Of a stretch of 64,000 nucleotides of DNA, positions 26,618 to 34,425 are shown piece by piece. Below the pieces are notes generated by a model that was given only the letters and a program-made list of their open reading frames with translations, had not been told where the DNA came from and did no database searches. Numbering within the stretch: position 1 is the first letter of the stretch; each line of letters opens with the position of its first letter. Origin of the DNA: Kaistia algarum (GTDB taxonomy: Bacteria; Pseudomonadota; Alphaproteobacteria; Rhizobiales; Kaistiaceae); the NCBI RefSeq assembly GCF_026343945.1, contig NZ_JAPKNJ010000002.1:1030533-1094532 (forward strand), written 5' to 3'. The position numbers were made by a program, and so were the translations under genes.

Positions 26618-27336
26618 CCATGGTCCGCATCGGCCACATCACGCCCTCGTCCAACACCTGGCTGGAGCCGCTGACCTATGCGATGAACCGGCAGCTGGAT
26701 GGCAGGGTGACGCATCATTTTTCGCGCATCCGCGTCACCCACCTCGCGCTGGAGGCGACATCTGAAGCGCAATTCCAGCTGGAGCCGATGCTGGCCGGGG
26801 CACGATTGCTCGCCGATGCGCCAATCCAGGCGCTGGTCTGGAACGGCACATCGGCAAGCTGGCGCGGGCTCGAAAGCGATCACATGCTCTGCGACGCGAT
26901 CAGCAACCAGACCGGCCTGCCGGTGTCTACCTCGACGATCGCCTTCTACGAGACCTTCGAGGAATTCGGCTGGAAGCGGATCGGCCTTGCGGTTCCCTAC
27001 ACCGCCGACATCACCGCCGACATCGGCACCGAATATGCCCGGCAGGGCTTCACGGTCACATCGGCGGGCTATCTCGGCATCCGCGAGAACATCGGCATCG
27101 GTGCCGCGTCGCCAGACGACATACGCTATGTCCTGCGCGAGGCGGCGGCCTCCAAGCCAGATTGCATCGCGGTGGTGTGCACGAACTTCAACGCGACCGA
27201 GCTGGTCGAGGAGATGGAGGCCGAACTCGGCATCCCGATCGTCGATTCGATCGCCATCACCTTTCGCGAGTCCCTGAAGATCGCCGGCGCGTGGGAGCCG
27301 ATCTCCGGCTGGGGCAAGGTCCTTGCATCGGCCTGA
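26614..27336 (+). CDS. Asp/Glu racemase superfamily protein, arylmalonate-decarboxylase-like
   Basis: A 240-residue member of the maleate isomerase/Asp-Glu racemase/AMDase superfamily. Racemases and maleate isomerase use two Cys; here the first position is Gly78 in WNGTSASW and only the second, Cys189 (VVCTNFNA), is kept. A Gly-Thr-Ser first site with a single Cys is the pattern of arylmalonate decarboxylase, so a decarboxylase or one-Cys isomerase is more likely than a racemase. It lies between the flavin reductase and the imidase-like gene. A malonate- or maleamate-type breakdown product is a reasonable substrate class (inference). Confidence 0.85.
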   Translation: MTMVRIGHITPSSNTWLEPLTYAMNRQLDGRVTHHFSRIRVTHLALEATSEAQFQLEPMLAGARLLADAPIQALVWNGTSASWRGLESDHMLCDAISNQTGLPVSTSTIAFYETFEEFGWKRIGLAVPYTADITADIGTEYARQGFTVTSAGYLGIRENIGIGAASPDDIRYVLREAAASKPDCIAVVCTNFNATELVEEMEAELGIPIVDSIAITFRESLKIAGAWEPISGWGKVLASA

Positions 27337-27378
27337 CGCGCGCATCCCGGCAAAAGCCGCAAAGCACAAGAGGTAAGC

Positions 27379-28275
27379 ATGGCTAAGGAAATCTTCGTCG
27401 CCTATGGCATCGATGTGGACGCGGTCGCCGGCTGGCTTGGCTCCTATGGCGGCGAGGACAGCCCTTGCGACATCTCTCGAGGCGTGTTCGCCGGCGAGGT
27501 CGGCACGCCGCGGCTTTTGAAGCTGTTTGACCGCTTCGGCATCAAGACGACTTGGTTCATTCCCGGCCACTCGATCGAGACTTTCCCGGACGAGATGAAG
27601 GCCGTGGCAGCGGCGGGCCATGAAATCGGCATGCATGGCTATAGCCATGAGAACCCGCTGATGATGACGCGCGACCAGGAAGCCGCCGTGCTCGACAAGT
27701 CGATCGCGCTGATCGAGAAGCTCCAGGGCCGCAAGCCATCCGGCTATGTCGCACCGTGGTGGGAATTCTCGAACACCACCATCGAAATGCTGATCGAACG
27801 CGGGATCATCTACGACCACTCGCTGATGCATAACGACTTTTTCCCCTACTACGCCCGCACGGGCGAAAGCTGGTCGAAGATCGATTATGGCAAGCCGGCG
27901 GAAAGCTGGATGACGCCGATGAACCGCGGCACGGAGACGCCGCTCGTCGAGATCCCCGCCTCCTGGTATATCGACGATCTGCCGCCGATGATGTTCATGA
28001 AGGCGGCGCCGAACAGCCACGGCTTCGTCAACCCGCGCGATATCGAGGAGCTCTGGCGCGACCAGTTCGACTGGATCTACCGCGAATATGACTATGCCGT
28101 CTTCACCATCACCATCCACCCGGACGTCTCGGGCAGGCCCCAGGTGCTGGCGATGCATGAGCGGCTGTTCGGCCATATTGCGCGTCATCCGGGCGTCAAG
28201 TTCGTGACCTTCGAGGAAATCGCCAAGGACTTCCTGCAGCGCCATCCGAAGGGAACGCCCGGCCCGAAGCCGTAG
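27379..28275 (+). CDS. polysaccharide-deacetylase-fold hydrolase, HpPgdA/cyclic-imidase-like
   Basis: A 298-residue NodB-fold enzyme of the group containing Helicobacter PgdA and bacterial cyclic imide hydrolases. The metal site is complete: Asp14 ([10 protein letters not shown]), His86 and His90 (MHGYSHEN), at the same residue numbers as in HpPgdA. There is no signal peptide, so a cytoplasmic small-molecule role such as cyclic imide opening fits better than peptidoglycan deacetylation. It is the second NodB-fold hydrolase of the operon, differing from the PuuE-like one in keeping the zinc ligands. The start at 27379 is preceded by AGAGGTAAGC. Confidence 0.88.
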   Translation: MAKEIFVAYGIDVDAVAGWLGSYGGEDSPCDISRGVFAGEVGTPRLLKLFDRFGIKTTWFIPGHSIETFPDEMKAVAAAGHEIGMHGYSHENPLMMTRDQEAAVLDKSIALIEKLQGRKPSGYVAPWWEFSNTTIEMLIERGIIYDHSLMHNDFFPYYARTGESWSKIDYGKPAESWMTPMNRGTETPLVEIPASWYIDDLPPMMFMKAAPNSHGFVNPRDIEELWRDQFDWIYREYDYAVFTITIHPDVSGRPQVLAMHERLFGHIARHPGVKFVTFEEIAKDFLQRHPKGTPGPKP

Positions 28276-28290
28276 ACGGCGGTCTGCGCC

Positions 28291-28581
28291 ATGTGCGGCC
28301 TCTGCGGTTCGTTCACGACCATCCACTGGAGCACCGGCCCCTCCCTTCCCTCTCGGCCCGCGGCCGGGAGAGTGGCTCTCGCCCGCATCGCCGCGCGGGC
28401 GGCCACTGGTACCGGCGTCGGCATTGCCGCCTGGGGCCAGGGGTTTCGCGTGACCGGCCCGACGGGCCGGACGGAACTGGTCGCCGATCTCGGCGCGCTG
28501 TGGGCAGCGGTTGATCGCCTCGGCCGTAGCGCGCCCGACCCTCTGGACGAGGCCTTTCTGCGTCGGATGGACGGCCCATGA
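28291..28581 (+). CDS. small CxxC protein coupled to a COG0523 GTPase
   Basis: A 96-residue protein of unknown function. It begins MCGLCGSF, so an N-terminal CxxC (Cys2, Cys5) would be exposed; a His-Trp follows at residues 12-13. The rest contains a GKTEL-like stretch (GPTGRTELVADLGALWAAV) and no membrane segment. Its stop overlaps the GTPase start by ATGA. I recall similar small MCGLCG proteins beside COG0523 GTPases in other alphaproteobacteria, but cannot verify that here. A metal-handling partner or metallochaperone target is plausible. The resemblance to the MCGIxG start of class II glutamine amidotransferases is limited to the first residues. Confidence 0.7.
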   Translation: MCGLCGSFTTIHWSTGPSLPSRPAAGRVALARIAARAATGTGVGIAAWGQGFRVTGPTGRTELVADLGALWAAVDRLGRSAPDPLDEAFLRRMDGP

Positions 28582-29591
28582 GCGAGGGCGCCGACCTCAT
28601 CCCCGTCGATGTGCTCACCGGCTTTCTCGGATCGGGGAAGACGAGCCTGATCCGGCGCCTCCTTGAGAGCGGCCGCCTGCGGGACACGGCGATCCTCGTC
28701 AACGAGTTCGCGTCGCTGCCGCTAGACCAGCGGCTGATTGCCCTTTCCGGCGGCAATGCCGCCGTCGTTGGCAATGGCTGCATCTGCTGCGCCGTCGACG
28801 GCAGCGTCCGCGACGCGCTGCTGAATCTGGCGACGAGCCGGGCTGCGGGAACGATCCCCGCCTTCAGCCGCGTCCTGGTGGAAACCTCGGGCATCGCGGA
28901 TCCGGCCGGTCTGGTCGCGACGCTGGCCCTCGACCGCATGCTGAAACCGCGCTTCCGGCCCGGCCGCGTCGTGACGCTCGTCGATCTCTCGCAAGGCGCC
29001 GAGGCGATTGCCGACACCGAAGAGGCTCTGTCGCAAATCGTCTGCGCGGACCTCGTGCTGCTGACCAAGGCCGACTTGGCAAGTGAGGGCACCGCCGCAT
29101 CGCTCCTGCCGCGCATCACTGCGATCAATCCGCTCGCCCGTATCCTTCTCGACGACGGCTCGCTTGACCCGTTCGATCCGGATGCCTTTCCGGTCGTGCC
29201 GGGCGCTCGCGGCGCGCGGACCTTTTCGGCTTCACCGTCCCAAGAGCGGCATGCCACCATCCGCTCCGGCGTTCTGCGCCTTCCCGGCCCTGTCGACTGG
29301 TCGGCCTTCGCAACTTGGCTGTCGCTGCTCGCCCATCGGCACGGCGGCAAGCTGCTGCGCCTCAAGGGGACGCTGACACTGGCCGGCGAAATCGGGCGTG
29401 GCCCGGTCCTCGTGCAATCGGTTCGCCATATCGTGCATCGGCCGGAGCATTTGCCGCCCGGCAGCGCACCCGACGACCTGGAACTGGTCGTGATCCTTCG
29501 CGATCTCGACCCCGCGCGGTTGCAGCGCTCTCTCGCCGCCTTCCTGGCCTCCACCCGCACAGCGCCGCCCGCGGCCATGACGACAGCCTGA
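28578..29591 (+). CDS. COG0523 (CobW/Nha3/ZNG-type) GTPase metallochaperone
   Basis: A 337-residue G3E-family GTPase. The P-loop is GFLGSGKTS (residues 15-23), the conserved metal-binding motif is CICC (CxCC at Cys68, Cys70, Cys71), and ETSGIADP and LTKADL are the downstream G motifs. The C-terminal CobW domain is present. Members insert or deliver metal to specific client enzymes. Clients could be the metallo-amidohydrolases, the zinc NodB-fold enzyme or the DUF5591 protein in this island. It ends the long ECF/catabolic operon. Confidence 0.92.
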   Translation: MSEGADLIPVDVLTGFLGSGKTSLIRRLLESGRLRDTAILVNEFASLPLDQRLIALSGGNAAVVGNGCICCAVDGSVRDALLNLATSRAAGTIPAFSRVLVETSGIADPAGLVATLALDRMLKPRFRPGRVVTLVDLSQGAEAIADTEEALSQIVCADLVLLTKADLASEGTAASLLPRITAINPLARILLDDGSLDPFDPDAFPVVPGARGARTFSASPSQERHATIRSGVLRLPGPVDWSAFATWLSLLAHRHGGKLLRLKGTLTLAGEIGRGPVLVQSVRHIVHRPEHLPPGSAPDDLELVVILRDLDPARLQRSLAAFLASTRTAPPAAMTTA

Positions 29592-29662
29592 AGAATGGGC
29601 AGAAGCTGCTCAGCCTTTCGTCATGATGCCGCCCACGGCCATGCGATGCTGCGATGCGGGAT

Positions 29663-29679
29663 TGGTATGGCATTTGCTT
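29663..29679 (+). promoter_or_regulatory. possible sigma-54-type promoter
   Basis: TGGTATGGCATTTGCTT keeps GG and GC with exactly 10 bases between them and the TTGC -12 element, close to the sigma-54 consensus TGGCACG-N4-TTGC with two mismatches. It precedes the flavoprotein monooxygenase start by about 135 bases. No enhancer-binding activator gene is present in the window, so this is a motif match only. Confidence 0.3.
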
Positions 29680-29698
29680 CTCCGCGACGTGGCCGATC

Positions 29699-29760
29699 GA
29701 CCGGAAATCCGGATCGGACTCCCCCTCGAAGACCGGGCTGCGCTGCGGCGCCGTGGCTCC
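29699..29760 (+). promoter_or_regulatory. leader hairpin motif shared with 43077-43186
   Basis: The stretch starting GACCGGAAATCCGGATC (29699-29715) can fold as CCGG-AAAT-CCGG with a partly paired lower stem. It is followed by CGGGCTGCGC (29734-29743) and GGCTCCCCCACGG. The leader of the binding-protein gene at 43280 has GACCGGAAATTCGGGTC, CGGGCTGCGC and GCCTCCGCCACGG in the same order. Three colinear blocks suggest a duplicated regulatory leader, possibly an RNA element. No riboswitch class could be assigned. Confidence 0.4.
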
Positions 29761-29814
29761 CCCACGGACAACCCCCGTCGTCTTCGCCAGAACGAACCTT
29801 GTGGAGCTGACGCG

Positions 29815-31266
29815 ATGACGACGCATTCCCGAGCCCTCGACGAACTCGCCGAACGGGCGCGGTTCGAGCTCGACTGCGTGAACTACCCGGCGCGGGAATG
29901 GGTTAAGCCGCGCAGTCATGGCGGGGAGAACGTGCTCGACGTAGCCATCGTCGGCGGCGGACAGAACGGCCTTGCTGTCGCCTTCCGCCTGCTGCGGGAA
30001 CGCGTCACCAATATCCGCATCCTCGACAGGAGCCCCGCCGGCCTTTCCGGCCCGTGGCGAACCTTTGCCCGCATGCATACGCTGCGCACGCCCAAGCATG
30101 TCTCGGGCCCGGAACTCGGCACGGCGGCGCTTTCCATTCGCGCCTGGTTCGAGGCCAAGTACGGCGCAGAGGCCTGGGCGAAGCTGCACAAGATCGATCG
30201 GCGAGATTGGCATGACTATGTCGTCTGGCTGCAGCAGACCATCGGCATCGAGACCACGAACGACGCCGAGGTCACCGACATCGAGCCGCTTGAGGATGGC
30301 ATCCTCGCCGTTCACGCCACGATCGGAGGCAAGTCGGAGCGCATCCTTGCCCGCAATGTGGTGCTCTCGACGGGCATCGAGGGCTCCGGGCGCTGGCTGA
30401 TCCCTCGTATCGTCTCGGAATCGCTGCCGAAGGACCGCTACGCTCATACCGCCGACGCCATCGATTTCGAGGCTCTGCGCGGCAAGCGCGTCGCCGTGAT
30501 CGGTGCCGGTGCCTCGGCCTTCGACAATGCCGCGACGGCGCTGGAGGCCGGCGCGATCGTGGACGTGTTCGCCCGCCGCGAGCGCCTGCCCTCCGTCAAT
30601 CCGAACCGCTGGATCGAATTTGCCGGCTTCATGCGCCATTTCGGCGACCTGCCCGACGCCGACAAATGGAGCTTCATGTCGAATTTTCTCGCCATGAACC
30701 AGCCGCCGCCGCAGGAGACCTTCGACCGCTGCGCACGGTTCGGTACGTTCGATCTGCATCTCGGCAGCCCGATCGACGGCCTTGCCATGGACGGCGGCCG
30801 CATCCGCCTCGTGACGCCGCACCTGACCGCTCACTATGACTTCCTGATCGTCGGCACGGGCTTCTCGGTCGAGATGGCCGACCGGCCGGAACTTTCCCGC
30901 TTCGCCGACAAGATCGCGCTCTGGCAGGACCGCTACACGCCGCCGTCCGGCGAAGAGAGCCCGGTTCTGGCGCGCTATCCCTATCTGACGGGTGCCTTCC
31001 AGTTCACCGAGAAGGTCCCCGGCGCGGCGCCGTTCCTGAAGAACATCTACTGCAACACCTTCGCCGCCATGCCGAGCCTCGGCGGCGCAGCGGGCATTTC
31101 GCAGCTCAAATTCACAGCCGACCGCATCGCCTTCGGCATCACGCGCCAGCTCTTCCTCGACGATGCGCCCGGCTACGTCCCGGCCCTCAAGAGCTACGAC
31201 GTAGTCGAACTCGACCTTTCCGCCTTCGAGGCAAACCGCGCGAAGCGGGCCGAGAAGGTCGCCTGA
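29815..31266 (+). CDS. NAD(P)/FAD-binding flavoprotein monooxygenase
   Basis: A 483-residue single-component flavoprotein with two dinucleotide-binding folds: FAD site IVGGGQNGLAV (about residue 44) and NAD(P)H site VIGAGASAFDNAA (about residue 228). The layout matches the SidA/FMO/BVMO-like group (flavin N-hydroxylating or Baeyer-Villiger). The conserved GTGFSVEMADRPEL near the C-terminus closes the FAD domain. The frame is open from 29623, but the ATG at 29815 has GGAG nine bases upstream and starts the family-typical sequence. It leads a four-gene operon with the DUF5591 and binding-protein genes. Substrate unknown. Confidence 0.87.
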   Translation: MTTHSRALDELAERARFELDCVNYPAREWVKPRSHGGENVLDVAIVGGGQNGLAVAFRLLRERVTNIRILDRSPAGLSGPWRTFARMHTLRTPKHVSGPELGTAALSIRAWFEAKYGAEAWAKLHKIDRRDWHDYVVWLQQTIGIETTNDAEVTDIEPLEDGILAVHATIGGKSERILARNVVLSTGIEGSGRWLIPRIVSESLPKDRYAHTADAIDFEALRGKRVAVIGAGASAFDNAATALEAGAIVDVFARRERLPSVNPNRWIEFAGFMRHFGDLPDADKWSFMSNFLAMNQPPPQETFDRCARFGTFDLHLGSPIDGLAMDGGRIRLVTPHLTAHYDFLIVGTGFSVEMADRPELSRFADKIALWQDRYTPPSGEESPVLARYPYLTGAFQFTEKVPGAAPFLKNIYCNTFAAMPSLGGAAGISQLKFTADRIAFGITRQLFLDDAPGYVPALKSYDVVELDLSAFEANRAKRAEKVA

Positions 31267-31286
31267 AACCCAGCCGAACGAGAATC

Positions 31287-32312
31287 ATGGTCACTGTCAC
31301 CAATCGCGCCCAGCGCATCGAGGAATCGGCACAGAAGATCGAGAGCCCCTTCGTGCTGGATCCCTCGCTCTGCCTCTACAGCCCGCAGGACAACGTCGAT
31401 TCACTCACCCATCCGCGCATCGCGGCCTGGCTCGACTTCGTCCGAAACGAGTACGTCCCCGACCTGCCGAAGGCGAAGCGGCGGGTTCTGCTCTTCATGC
31501 CCTGCACGAAGACCAAGCCCTATCCCTTTTCGTCGGAACACAAAGCGATCAACCAGCGGCTTGCCGATTCCGGCTTCAAACCGATCGCGCGGCTTGATCT
31601 GCCGCAGGAATTGATGGCGCGGCTGGAACCTGAGTTTTCTCAGGACGTGCTCAATCTTGCTCCCCTGATGAACGATGCCGGGACGCTGATCCACCGCATG
31701 GTGATCTCCGAGCCGATGTCGGTAGTGCCCTATGAGCACATCGTCGCCTATAACGGCCTGCCCTCGCCGGCGACCGCCTATGACGATCCGGGCCTGTTCG
31801 AGAAGCGCGGCAATGCCGTCTCGCCCTGGCGCGACAACTCGACGGCAACGGCGATCTCGGCGACGCGCTGGCGCTGGGGCGAGGAGGAAAAGCGGCATTA
31901 TGTTTTGATGCACAATGAGATGGCCAAGGCGGTCGCCGATGTGGTGGCGCGGATCCGGCCCCATTATGACGACGTCATCGCCTGGGTGGCGCCGGGACTG
32001 ACACATCGCAGCTTCGTCATCGGCAAGGGCGAGCGCGCGGCAAACAATGTCGCGTCGAGCCGGCTGGTCGGCGCCGAGCGCATCCCACTCCTCGGCGCCA
32101 ATGACTTTTTGCCGAAGGCCGAGGCGATCCGGGCGCTGCCGACCCTCGACGATTGCAAGGACGCGATCGGCCGGCTCGCGAACCGGCTCGGCATCGACAC
32201 CGTGCAGGCGACCGGAATCTATGCCCGAGGCGGGGCGAATGCGACACCGCTGGCATTGCCGGAACTCCTCGACGTGCTCATCGCGCAGATCTCGACGCCT
32301 AGGAAAAAGTGA
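31287..32312 (+). CDS. DUF5591/ArcS-like (tRNA-ribosyltransferase-related) protein
   Basis: A 341-residue protein with the motif LLFMPCTKTKPYPFSSEH (about residues 68-85), which resembles the PCS-x-KPY motif of the DUF5591 domain in archaeosine synthase ArcS and related TGT-fold proteins. The archaeal enzymes act on 7-deazaguanine in tRNA. The whole protein is made of this type of domain, with no TGT catalytic half or PUA RNA-binding domain visible. It stands in a catabolic/transport operon rather than with tRNA modification genes, so action on a free deazapurine or similar base is possible (inference). The family call rests on one motif and overall impression. Confidence 0.65.
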   Translation: MVTVTNRAQRIEESAQKIESPFVLDPSLCLYSPQDNVDSLTHPRIAAWLDFVRNEYVPDLPKAKRRVLLFMPCTKTKPYPFSSEHKAINQRLADSGFKPIARLDLPQELMARLEPEFSQDVLNLAPLMNDAGTLIHRMVISEPMSVVPYEHIVAYNGLPSPATAYDDPGLFEKRGNAVSPWRDNSTATAISATRWRWGEEEKRHYVLMHNEMAKAVADVVARIRPHYDDVIAWVAPGLTHRSFVIGKGERAANNVASSRLVGAERIPLLGANDFLPKAEAIRALPTLDDCKDAIGRLANRLGIDTVQATGIYARGGANATPLALPELLDVLIAQISTPRKK

Positions 32313-32315
32313 AGA

Positions 32316-33293
32316 ATGTCAGGACTTAAGCTCAAGATCGGCGTCAGCGACAGCGACCGGACCCGCCCTATCGCCAATGGCGAAGTGATGATCGACGGCG
32401 TGGTGCCCGAGGTCACGCTGATGGGGGTGCAGGCTCTCTTCAACCGGCAGCTCAAGGAGCATTATTTCGACGTCTGCGAATTCCCGCTCGCGACCTATCT
32501 CCGGACGCTGGAGCGGCCCGAACGACCCTATCTGGCGGTACCGCTGTTCCCCTCGCGCCATTTCCGCTTTTCCAGCGTCTTCGTGAACAAGAAGAGCGGC
32601 ATCGAAAAGCCGGCCGACATGGCCGGAAAGCGGATCGGCCTCATGGTCTTCGACATGGCCGCCGCCGTCTGGCAGCGCGGAATCTTCGAGGAATTCCATG
32701 GACTTCCGCGGAACGCGCCGATTTATGTAACCGGCGGGCTCGAAGCCCCGCGCTCCGGCGACGAGCATCCGCAGGTCTATCCGCCGAAGTTCACGATCGA
32801 GCATCGCACCGACAAGAGCCTCGCCGAACTGCTGGCTACCGGCGAGATCGACGCGCTCTACACGGCAAGGGCGCCGAGCACCTGGCCTTCGGAAACAGTG
32901 GGTCGCCTGTTCGAAGATCCCAAGACCGTCGAGCTAGAATATTATCGCGAGACGGGCATCTTCCCGCCCATGCATATTCTCGCCATCAAGCAACCACTGG
33001 CGAAAGAAAACCCAGCCCTGGCGAAAGCGCTGTTCGACGCGTTCTCCGAGGCGCAGAAAATCGCCCGGGCGAAACTGTTCGACCAGGTGGCGCTCTCGAC
33101 CATGCTGCCCTGGGCGCTCGAATCGCTGCTCGAGGCGGAGCGGGAGCTAGGGACCGACTATTGGCCGGTCGGCCTCGCGAAGAACCGGACCATGCTGGAG
33201 ACGGTCATCCGCTATCTGCGCGAGGACGAACTGATCACGACCGACTTCGCGCCTGAGGATCTGTTCGAAGGCTCGGACATCCTTTCAACCTGA
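32316..33293 (+). CDS. binding-protein-fold protein, 4,5-dihydroxyphthalate-decarboxylase-like
   Basis: A 325-residue type 2 periplasmic-binding-fold protein of the group annotated as 4,5-dihydroxyphthalate decarboxylase or ABC substrate-binding. Features are LKIGVSDSDRTRPIANGEV at the N-terminus, FPSRHFRFSSVFVNKKSGI and AGKRIGLMVFDMAAAVWQRG. There is no signal peptide. Decarboxylase function is proven for only a few members and cannot be confirmed here. It follows the DUF5591 gene by three bases, with a GGAAAAAGTGAAG ribosome site, and precedes the AraC regulator. It is the third leaderless binding-fold protein of the island. Confidence 0.8.
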   Translation: MSGLKLKIGVSDSDRTRPIANGEVMIDGVVPEVTLMGVQALFNRQLKEHYFDVCEFPLATYLRTLERPERPYLAVPLFPSRHFRFSSVFVNKKSGIEKPADMAGKRIGLMVFDMAAAVWQRGIFEEFHGLPRNAPIYVTGGLEAPRSGDEHPQVYPPKFTIEHRTDKSLAELLATGEIDALYTARAPSTWPSETVGRLFEDPKTVELEYYRETGIFPPMHILAIKQPLAKENPALAKALFDAFSEAQKIARAKLFDQVALSTMLPWALESLLEAERELGTDYWPVGLAKNRTMLETVIRYLREDELITTDFAPEDLFEGSDILST

Positions 33294-33305
33294 GGAGCGG
33301 CATCG

Positions 33306-34274
33306 ATGACGGCGATAGGCTTCGGCTGGCGGGAGCTTTCCACCGACGCGGTGCCGGCGCGCGAGCGGCTCGACTATTGGCTTCAGGCGACCAACAGCCT
33401 GTTTCCGCCGACGCGCCTCTCCCGCAACAGCTTCGAAGGCTTCTATGGCCGGGTGGGGTCACTTCAGCTCGGCGAGGTGACGCTGGCGGACATCGTCTCG
33501 ACCAGCCTCGAAGTTTCGCGCACCGAGGCGGAAATCCGGGCGAGCGATGATCGCTGGTACGAACTCACCATTCAGATCGAGGGCGAATGCGCCTTCGCCT
33601 TCGAGCAGGACGGGCGCGATCTCGTCACAAGGCCGCATTCCATGGTGCTCTATGACAGCCGCCGGCCTTACCGGATGCGCCTCTCCGGCCCTTACCGGCA
33701 GATCGCGCTCAAGGTTCCGCGTGCGGCCTTGCGCGAGCGCGTACCCTCGGTCGACCGGCTGATCGCGCAGCCGATCGACGCGACGCGCATTCCCGGCCGC
33801 TTCATCGTCGATTTGGCAGCCGGCCTCTGCGACCGTCCAGGCGAGATCCAGCCGGCGCTCGCGGGGCGGTTGGAGACGCATCTCCTCGAACTCCTCGCCA
33901 CTGCGCTGATCGGTGCCGACCCCGAAACAATGTCGGCAAACAGCCTCGCTCAAGTCGAGCGTATCAAAGCGCATGTTCTCGCAAGGCTCGACGACGCGGC
34001 GCTCTCGCCCCGCTCCGTCGCGGCCGAACTGGGCATCTCGCTCCGCCGGCTCTATGAGCTGTTCGAGGCCGAGGACCAGCCGTTGGCCCGCTTCATCCAG
34101 GCCCAGCGGCTCGACCGCATCCGCCGCACGCTGGCCGATCCGCTGAAGCGCGGCCTGCCGATCGCGACGATCGCATTCGACTGCGGATTCAAGGATTTTT
34201 CCCATTTCAGCCGCGCCTTCCGCAAACAGTTCGGCATCGCGCCGGGCCAGTATCGCAGCGAACGGCTCCACTGA
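33306..34274 (+). CDS. AraC family transcriptional regulator
   Basis: A 322-residue regulator. Residues 1-200 are an AraC-type ligand-binding/dimerisation domain (ELTIQIEGECAFAFEQDGRD, MVLYDSRRPYRM). Residues 215-320 are the double helix-turn-helix, ending in the signature FKDFSHFSRAFRKQFGIAPGQYR. It follows the binding-protein gene by 12 bases with GAGGAGCGG before the ATG, so it is made from the operon it probably controls. An activator of the 29815 and perhaps the 34426 operons is likely (inference). Confidence 0.92.
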   Translation: MTAIGFGWRELSTDAVPARERLDYWLQATNSLFPPTRLSRNSFEGFYGRVGSLQLGEVTLADIVSTSLEVSRTEAEIRASDDRWYELTIQIEGECAFAFEQDGRDLVTRPHSMVLYDSRRPYRMRLSGPYRQIALKVPRAALRERVPSVDRLIAQPIDATRIPGRFIVDLAAGLCDRPGEIQPALAGRLETHLLELLATALIGADPETMSANSLAQVERIKAHVLARLDDAALSPRSVAAELGISLRRLYELFEAEDQPLARFIQAQRLDRIRRTLADPLKRGLPIATIAFDCGFKDFSHFSRAFRKQFGIAPGQYRSERLH

Positions 34275-34425
34275 ACGACCGGCCGCACGCCCTGCCATGT
34301 TTTTGCGCCAGCGCAGCAATGGTCGCCGGGCGGGGCGCGCGGTCTAGTCGGGTGGAATGCGAGCCTCCTTTCTTCACCCCCCAGGCAGAAGTGAAGGGAT
34401 GACATCGCGCCAACGACAGGAACGG

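Noticed and set aside
26482..28326. 614-codon minus-strand open frame
   Set aside because: It is the reverse shadow of the flavin reductase, AMDase-like and imidase-like genes, with Arg/Asp/His-rich low-complexity composition and no family motif.
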